From an uncultured bacterium (GTDB taxonomy: Bacteria > Bacillota > Clostridia > Lachnospirales > Lachnospiraceae): 11,504 nucleotides of DNA. The notes beneath the pieces were generated by a model. The model did no database searches and was not told the DNA's origin. It saw only the letters and a list, made by a program, of their open reading frames with translations. The stretch covers positions 1 to 11,504 of the forward strand of contig CAMUHA010000108.1 of the NCBI GenBank assembly GCA_947088515.1. The letters are read 5' to 3'. Shown here piece by piece: positions 7,250-11,504 of the stretch (position 1 is its first letter; every line of letters starts with the position of its first letter). The position numbers were made by a program, and so were the translations under genes.

Positions 7250-8377
7250 CTAGGCAAAATATCTGTTCAGGAACTCTTCATCCGCCTGGGAAATTATCAT
7301 CCCCAGCACCTTGCAATCCTGATTGCTTAAAAAGCTTAAAATCCTTGAAGTCTTCCGTCCCACATCCTCACCAAAAGGAAGCAAAATCACCACACCGCCG
7401 TTTTCCCTAATCACCTTGCATTCCTCCCCGGATAAAATATTTTCTCCAAAGGCAATGACCTCCCATTCCCCCTCTTTTCTGCCGCCTTCCAGCTTATCTG
7501 CAATATGCCACCCACAGTCCGTTTCTATATCCGCCTGCACATTGCCGCCAAACACATCCGTTTCCTCTCTGTTTAACAGACTTTCCAGCTCCTGCCTCCT
7601 AGCATCGGCATGATTATCCATATCCAGCACAACAAACTTCCGTTCATCCCCCATCAAATAATTGATGCTTGCCTTCAGCTCTCTTGCATAAGGCTGCAGT
7701 CCCTTTTGGTTACGTGTAAGTATTCCCAGCGCCTTATACCCATACCTCTCTTCAATATCCTGCTGGACATATACCGACTCATCAAGCACATAAAAAAACC
7801 CAATTGTAAGCAGGGACAGCAACCCAAGAATTACCGCTCCTGTGGTACAGGCTGCGGTTGTACGGTTATCCCAGAAAACCCGCTCCGGCACATCCGAACG
7901 GAGCACTTTAATCTGCTCAAGTTCCTCACTTTCCCTTGCATATTCTTTTAATCCGGCTTCCACCGCACTTCTGACCTCACGGACAAACTTTTCGTTGTCC
8001 CCCTTTACTGTAATAGTAAGCAGACGGATATCTGACAGAATTTCCGCACTGGTGGCCTCCCTGACCGCATCTGTTTCATACCCAGGCAGCCCCTTCATCA
8101 CCAGGTCCAGAATCGGGTCCGTATCCAGCAAGTCATTCCAGGTATATCCATTATAATACTGGTACACTTGTCCGCTTTCATCATGTCCAAAGCTGATATA
8201 CAGCTTAGATACCGCCTTATACTCTACAGGCATTTTCATGGAACGTACCACCTGATAGACCACGCCTCCCAGCGTTGCTCCAAAAATAGCAAGCATGACA
8301 GCAATCCATATCTTTTTTTGAAAATACAACGCCAACCGTTTTAAATCCATCCCTCTGTTCAGATATTCTTCATTCAT
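7250..8377 (-). CDS. Wzz-like chain-length protein with degenerate BY-kinase-like C-terminal domain
   Basis: Seen: 375 residues. MDLKRLALYFQKKIW (10-24) leads into a first membrane helix (about 22-44); an extracellular region (45-173) follows, with KAVSKLYI near its start; a second helix spans about 174-197. This is the Wzz/CapA polymerisation-adaptor layout. The cytoplasmic part (198-375) follows the BY-kinase order: YARELKASINYL (230-241) resembles the region before the Walker A loop, and GGVVILLPFGEDVGRKTSRI and CKVLGMIIS (355-363) resemble the final strands. Yet residues 247-262 (KFVVLDMDNHADARRQ) lack any GxxxxGKS/T, no DxD or IIDTPP Walker site is seen, and there is no C-terminal tyrosine cluster. 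Inference: a non-catalytic pseudo-kinase regulator. Start: 8377 has GAGGG five bases upstream; an ATG at 8389 adds four residues. Its start overlaps the sugar-phosphate transferase stop, and a terminator follows. Confidence 0.87.
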   Translation of the reverse strand: MNEEYLNRGMDLKRLALYFQKKIWIAVMLAIFGATLGGVVYQVVRSMKMPVEYKAVSKLYISFGHDESGQVYQYYNGYTWNDLLDTDPILDLVMKGLPGYETDAVREATSAEILSDIRLLTITVKGDNEKFVREVRSAVEAGLKEYARESEELEQIKVLRSDVPERVFWDNRTTAACTTGAVILGLLSLLTIGFFYVLDESVYVQQDIEERYGYKALGILTRNQKGLQPYARELKASINYLMGDERKFVVLDMDNHADARRQELESLLNREETDVFGGNVQADIETDCGWHIADKLEGGRKEGEWEVIAFGENILSGEECKVIRENGGVVILLPFGEDVGRKTSRILSFLSNQDCKVLGMIISQADEEFLNRYFA

Positions 8378-9797
8378 TTTCACCCTCATTTTCTAAAGAC
8401 TCTCCTGCATTCCCTTCTTTTGGCGTCTTCATGGCTGTCACCTGCTTCTGGTCAACCCCCTCTGTGCTCTCCGGCCTTATCAGTATCTTTAAGGTAAGAA
8501 GCATCAGCTTAAGGTCCAGCCAGACCGAATAGTTTTCAATATAAGACAAATCCAGCTTTAATTTGTCATAAGGAGTCGTGTTATACTTACCGTATACCTG
8601 GGCATAGCCCGCCAGCCCGGCCTTTACCTTCATGCGGAATACAAACTCCGGCATCTCCTCCACATATTGCCGGATAATCTCCGGTCGTTCCGGCCTTGGT
8701 CCAATAAAAGACATATCTCCCTTTAAAATATTTAAAAGCTGCGGCAGCTCGTCAATCCGCACGGCACGGATAAACTTTCCAATTGGGGTAATCCGGCTGT
8801 CATTTTTGGCTGCCAATCTTGCTACTCCATCCTTTTCCGCATCCACCCGCATACTTCTGAACTTTAATATTTCAAATTTTTTTCCATCTCTTGTACATCT
8901 TATCTGCTTATAAAGCACCGGACCTTTGTCATAACATTTAATTATAAGGGCTGTGACCACCATAAAAGGCGAGGCAATCAAAAGCAAAATCAGGGCACAG
9001 ACAATATCAATCATTCTTTTGGCCACCCGCTGCTCCACTGTCAGCGCATATTCCCTTGTAAGAAAAATCGGCGTGTCAAAAAGCTGCAGCTGCTCTGACC
9101 CTTTAATCAGCACATCCGGTATCTTGGGCATCGTGTAAACCCGGATAGAGCGGCTGTAGCAGAATTTTAAAAGACGGTTTCTCTCCTGTGTGGAAATATC
9201 CCACAAAACCACAGCCCCATATCCTTTTTCAATCTCCTCCTCCAGCTTCATGGCGCCTTCCCTGACATCCATGGTTTTTTCAATCCTGTACTTATCCTTT
9301 CTGGATGCAAATTTGTTCAGAATGTCCTCAATATTCCTTTCCCCATGAATCAAAAGCATCTTCCTTGGGGGAAACACCTTCCGGTAAACCGTATTGCAGA
9401 AAAAAGTCCACAATGCGGCTATCAGGATCTGCACCAGCGTTGCCACCACAAAGCATTTGGGCGCAACCAGCCAGTTGTTCATTAAGGATATCTGAAAATA
9501 TGTAATTATATTAACAATCAGAAGTGAAAAAATCTGTGACAGAAAAACATCCATAGGCTTTAGATAACCAATCTTCATCCCACCGTAAGTATTTGTGAAA
9601 AAGAACAGCAGAATAAGATAAATACCCAGCATTAAAAGATGGCCATTTCTGTAAAACTTCAGCCTTCTGGTAAAGTTGTTAACGATTGGATAATAATATC
9701 CCAGCCAAATAAACGCATAAACTGCAGTCTGCATCAGCAGCCCTGCAAAACTTAACCAAAGTACAATTATTCTTTTTATGGATTCAAACCGTTTCAC
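8370..9797 (-). CDS. Polyprenyl-phosphate sugar-phosphate transferase (initiating glycosyltransferase, WbaP/WcaJ type)
   Basis: Seen: 475 residues. Four N-terminal membrane helices (about 11-34, 52-70, 82-104, 114-136); a cytoplasmic nucleotide-fold domain (about 146-245, MLLIHGERNIEDIL); then the catalytic Bac_transf domain with a membrane-dipping hydrophobic segment (262-288), KGPVLYKQ (291-298), LKFRSM (311-316), the Asp-Glu catalytic pair D349/E350 in VRIDELPQLLNILKGDMSF, and IGPRPERPE (365-373). Family knowledge: transfers a sugar-1-phosphate from a UDP-sugar to undecaprenyl phosphate, the first step of repeat-unit assembly at the inner membrane face. Start: GTG at 9797 with GGGAGG seven bases upstream; the nearby ATG is out of frame. 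After 446 there is an acidic tail ending ENEGENE, longer than usual. It lies 40 bases after the TuaG-like gene and overlaps the Wzz-like gene. The sugar is probably a hexose or N-acetylhexosamine. Confidence 0.95.
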   Translation of the reverse strand: MKRFESIKRIIVLWLSFAGLLMQTAVYAFIWLGYYYPIVNNFTRRLKFYRNGHLLMLGIYLILLFFFTNTYGGMKIGYLKPMDVFLSQIFSLLIVNIITYFQISLMNNWLVAPKCFVVATLVQILIAALWTFFCNTVYRKVFPPRKMLLIHGERNIEDILNKFASRKDKYRIEKTMDVREGAMKLEEEIEKGYGAVVLWDISTQERNRLLKFCYSRSIRVYTMPKIPDVLIKGSEQLQLFDTPIFLTREYALTVEQRVAKRMIDIVCALILLLIASPFMVVTALIIKCYDKGPVLYKQIRCTRDGKKFEILKFRSMRVDAEKDGVARLAAKNDSRITPIGKFIRAVRIDELPQLLNILKGDMSFIGPRPERPEIIRQYVEEMPEFVFRMKVKAGLAGYAQVYGKYNTTPYDKLKLDLSYIENYSVWLDLKLMLLTLKILIRPESTEGVDQKQVTAMKTPKEGNAGESLENEGENE

Positions 9798-9837
9798 TTT
9801 TATCCTCCCGCATATTCAGAGCCATGCTCTTTTTGCT

Positions 9838-10596
9838 TTACATTCTTCTGATGACAGCCCGGAATGCCCAGAAAACCAGGTTATAACAGCTATACCAAAA
9901 AGAAAGTTTTTCCTGTCTGCGGTACAGGTTCCATATTCTTCTTACAGCCTCAATTTTATTGGAAGACAAAGACTTAGGAGGCCTTCTGTAAATCGCAAGC
10001 GCCTCATCCATCCCATAGGCTTTAAATCCATGCCTAAGCAGCTTCCACCAGGTAGCAGTATCTTCACTTTTGACCACTGGCATCTGTATCAGCTCCCATC
10101 CCGTCTTTTCCGTATCAAGGAGCACTGTTGTAGTAAAAATCACTGTCCGGGATAAAGCCCTGTGATAAGTAAGCACAGGCGGAACGTGGACAATTTTCCC
10201 TGTTCCTCTTCCGTCCGCGTCCCCAAATTCATAAGCAGTAAACACAAATGCCGCCTGATGCGCCTTCATAAAGGCCAGCTCTTTTTCCAGCTTATCCGGC
10301 TTCCAGATATCATCTGCATCAAGAAACGCCACATACCGGCCCTTTGCCGCCGCAATTCCCGTATTTCTTGCTTTCGCAACGCCTTCATTAAAAGGCTTTT
10401 TAATCAGACAGATTTTTTCCTCTTTGAGACAGCCCTCTATCCTTTTTACGCTGTCATCGGAGGAACCATCATCCACCAATATCAGTTCCCAGCATCCAAA
10501 GGTCTGAGCGCACACCATTGCAATCGTTTCTTCTATATAAGCGCCTGCATTATATACTGGCACAATAATACTTACAAGCGCATCCTGCTTTCCCAT
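9838..10596 (-). CDS. Family 2 glycosyltransferase, TuaG-like
   Basis: Seen: 252 residues. VSIIVPVYNAGAYIEETI (8-25) and LILVDDGSSDDS (38-49) form the nucleotide-binding half; NEGVAKARNTGIAAAKGRY (70-88) and FLDADD (91-96) give the metal site. KSEDTATWWKLLRHG (176-190) and YRRPPKSLSSNK (203-214) correspond to the acceptor-side region of TuaG, the teichuronic acid transferase of Bacillus. Residues 231-249 are hydrophobic and may lie on the membrane. Family knowledge: an inverting transferase adding a sugar to a lipid-linked saccharide. Start: ATG directly abuts the upstream TAG, with AGAGGAAA inside the end of the upstream gene, so the two are translationally coupled. The sugar-phosphate transferase follows after 40 bases. 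Specificity cannot be read; TuaG resemblance is a family hint only. Confidence 0.94.
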   Translation of the reverse strand: MGKQDALVSIIVPVYNAGAYIEETIAMVCAQTFGCWELILVDDGSSDDSVKRIEGCLKEEKICLIKKPFNEGVAKARNTGIAAAKGRYVAFLDADDIWKPDKLEKELAFMKAHQAAFVFTAYEFGDADGRGTGKIVHVPPVLTYHRALSRTVIFTTTVLLDTEKTGWELIQMPVVKSEDTATWWKLLRHGFKAYGMDEALAIYRRPPKSLSSNKIEAVRRIWNLYRRQEKLSFWYSCYNLVFWAFRAVIRRM

Positions 10597-11504
10597 CTAA
10601 ATTTCCTCTTTCACAAGATAGATTGGCCTTCTTTTTACTTCCATATACGTTTTGGCCAGATATTGTCCCACAATTCCCAGGCAAAAAAGCTGTACGCCGC
10701 TGACTAATGAAATAATACACACCAGTGACGGCCACCCGGAGGTAGGGTCGCCAAACAGCGCTTTTCGTACAATGGTAAAAATAATCAGCGCAAACGCCGC
10801 AAGGCAGAATAATCCGCCCATAAAAGCGGCAAATGCCAACGGCGCCGTGGAAAAAGCTGTAATGCCGTCCAGCGAATAAAGAAAAAGCTTCCAGAAAGAC
10901 CATTTCGTCTCTCCCTTTTTCCGCTCTATGTTTTCAAATTCCAGCCATTTGGTTTCAAATCCAACCCAGCCGAAAATCCCCTTACTGAACCGGTTATACT
11001 CCGGCATGGAAAGAATGGCTTCCACCACCTGCCTGGTCATCAGCCGGTAGTCTCTTGCCCCATCCATTATCTCCGTCCGGGAAATCTTTTTCATTAGGCG
11101 GTAAAACATTCTGGCAAAAAAAGACCGGATAGGAGGCTCTCCTTTCCTGGTTACTCGTCTTGTGGCCACTGAGTCATACCCCTGCTCCAGATATTCATAC
11201 ATTTCCGGCAAAATTGAGGGAGGGTCCTGTAAATCAGCATCCAGAAAGACCACAAAATCCCCCTTCGCCTTCTCCAGCCCTGCATAAATCGCCGCCTCCT
11301 TGCCAAAATTTCTTGAAAAAGAAAGCAGATGCACCCGCTTGTCCACTTGGGACAGTTTCTTTATCTCTTCTACTGTATGGTCCTTGGAGCCATCATCAAT
11401 ATACCATAGCTCCAGTTCTACTTCTTTTTCCAGAAAATAAGCTTCATTCTTAATAAATTCCCAATAAAAGTCGGCAATATTCTCTTCTTCATTATAACAG
11501 GGAA
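10597..11504 (-). CDS. DPM1/GtrB-type membrane-anchored family 2 glycosyltransferase, 5' end cut by window edge
   Basis: Seen: 301 in-frame residues up to the right edge. The visible protein opens PCYNEEENIADFYWEFIKN, the standard GT2 start minus a handful of residues, then YIDDGSKD (34-41) and FLDADLQDPP (86-95). RDYRLMTRQVVEAIL, FGWVGFET and KKGETKWSFWKL fit the GtrB/polyprenyl-phosphate glycosyltransferase group. Two C-terminal membrane helices (about 217-246 and 257-281) and a basic tail anchor it. A GTG at 11346 is not the true start, because essential motifs lie upstream of it in the same frame. Family knowledge: these enzymes move glucose or another sugar from its UDP form to undecaprenyl phosphate, for later use outside the cell. 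It is probably coupled to the TuaG-like gene (TAG then ATG). Inferred role: side-branch sugar donor. Usual length about 310-330, so nearly complete. Confidence 0.94.
   Translation of the reverse strand, partial: PCYNEEENIADFYWEFIKNEAYFLEKEVELELWYIDDGSKDHTVEEIKKLSQVDKRVHLLSFSRNFGKEAAIYAGLEKAKGDFVVFLDADLQDPPSILPEMYEYLEQGYDSVATRRVTRKGEPPIRSFFARMFYRLMKKISRTEIMDGARDYRLMTRQVVEAILSMPEYNRFSKGIFGWVGFETKWLEFENIERKKGETKWSFWKLFLYSLDGITAFSTAPLAFAAFMGGLFCLAAFALIIFTIVRKALFGDPTSGWPSLVCIISLVSGVQLFCLGIVGQYLAKTYMEVKRRPIYLVKEEI

Noticed and set aside
10162..10707. 181-codon plus-strand frame
   Set aside because: Antisense to two well-supported glycosyltransferase genes, with no domain or ribosome site; a shadow frame.
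10550..10903. 117-codon minus-strand frame across the junction of two glycosyltransferase genes
   Set aside because: Out of frame with the GtrB-like C-terminal membrane region, whose helices explain its hydrophobic look.
1..11504. tRNA/rRNA genes, CRISPR arrays, insertion sequences and long direct repeats
   Set aside because: None seen on either strand; nearly all the window is explained by closely packed minus-strand genes.

Overview
The window is a stretch of a surface-polysaccharide (capsule/exopolysaccharide) biosynthesis locus. All eleven well-supported genes lie on the minus strand, so transcription runs from the right edge to the left edge. Strong purine-rich Shine-Dalgarno sites (GGAGG, GGGAG, GAGGG), moderate G+C (estimated by eye as mid-40s percent), use of AGA/AGG and GGA codons, and the types of glycosyltransferase and EpsG-like polymerase present suggest a low-GC Gram-positive, most likely a gut-type Clostridia such as Lachnospiraceae. 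That placement is inference from protein style, not from a marker gene.

Layout in transcription order. Upstream block: a membrane-anchored DPM1/GtrB-type family 2 glycosyltransferase cut by the right edge (10597-11504); a TuaG-like GT2 (9838-10596) whose ATG directly follows the previous stop; a polyprenyl-phosphate sugar-phosphate transferase that starts the repeat unit (8370-9797, GTG start); and a Wzz-like chain-length protein fused to a degenerate BY-kinase-like domain (7250-8377), overlapping the transferase gene. This block ends at a convincing intrinsic terminator (7126-7161). A sigma-A type promoter (7084-7112) then opens the second block: a GT2 (6161-7018), an EpsG/Wzy-like polymerase (4988-6097), a possible 25-codon ORF (4880-4957), an AAC(6')-like GNAT acetyltransferase (4419-4883), a WcaE-like GT2 (3468-4382), two GT4 glycosyltransferases (2050-3390 and 856-2040) and a GT2 cut by the left edge (1-827).

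How it works together: the sugar-phosphate transferase loads the first sugar onto undecaprenyl phosphate at the inner face of the membrane. The soluble GT2 and GT4 enzymes extend the oligosaccharide. The EpsG/Wzy-like protein polymerises exported units, and the Wzz-like protein sets chain length. The GtrB-like enzyme probably makes a polyprenyl-phosphate-linked sugar for side-branch addition. No Wzx flippase, active BY-kinase or tyrosine phosphatase is seen, so these must lie outside the window or be replaced by something else.

Coding is dense. The longest gene-free stretch is 7019-7249 (about 230 bases), holding the terminator and promoter. Both edge genes are real but incomplete. The points most worth a second look are the pseudo-BY-kinase domain on the Wzz-like protein, the AAC(6')-like acetyltransferase with its short leader ORF, and the terminator/promoter break within the cluster.
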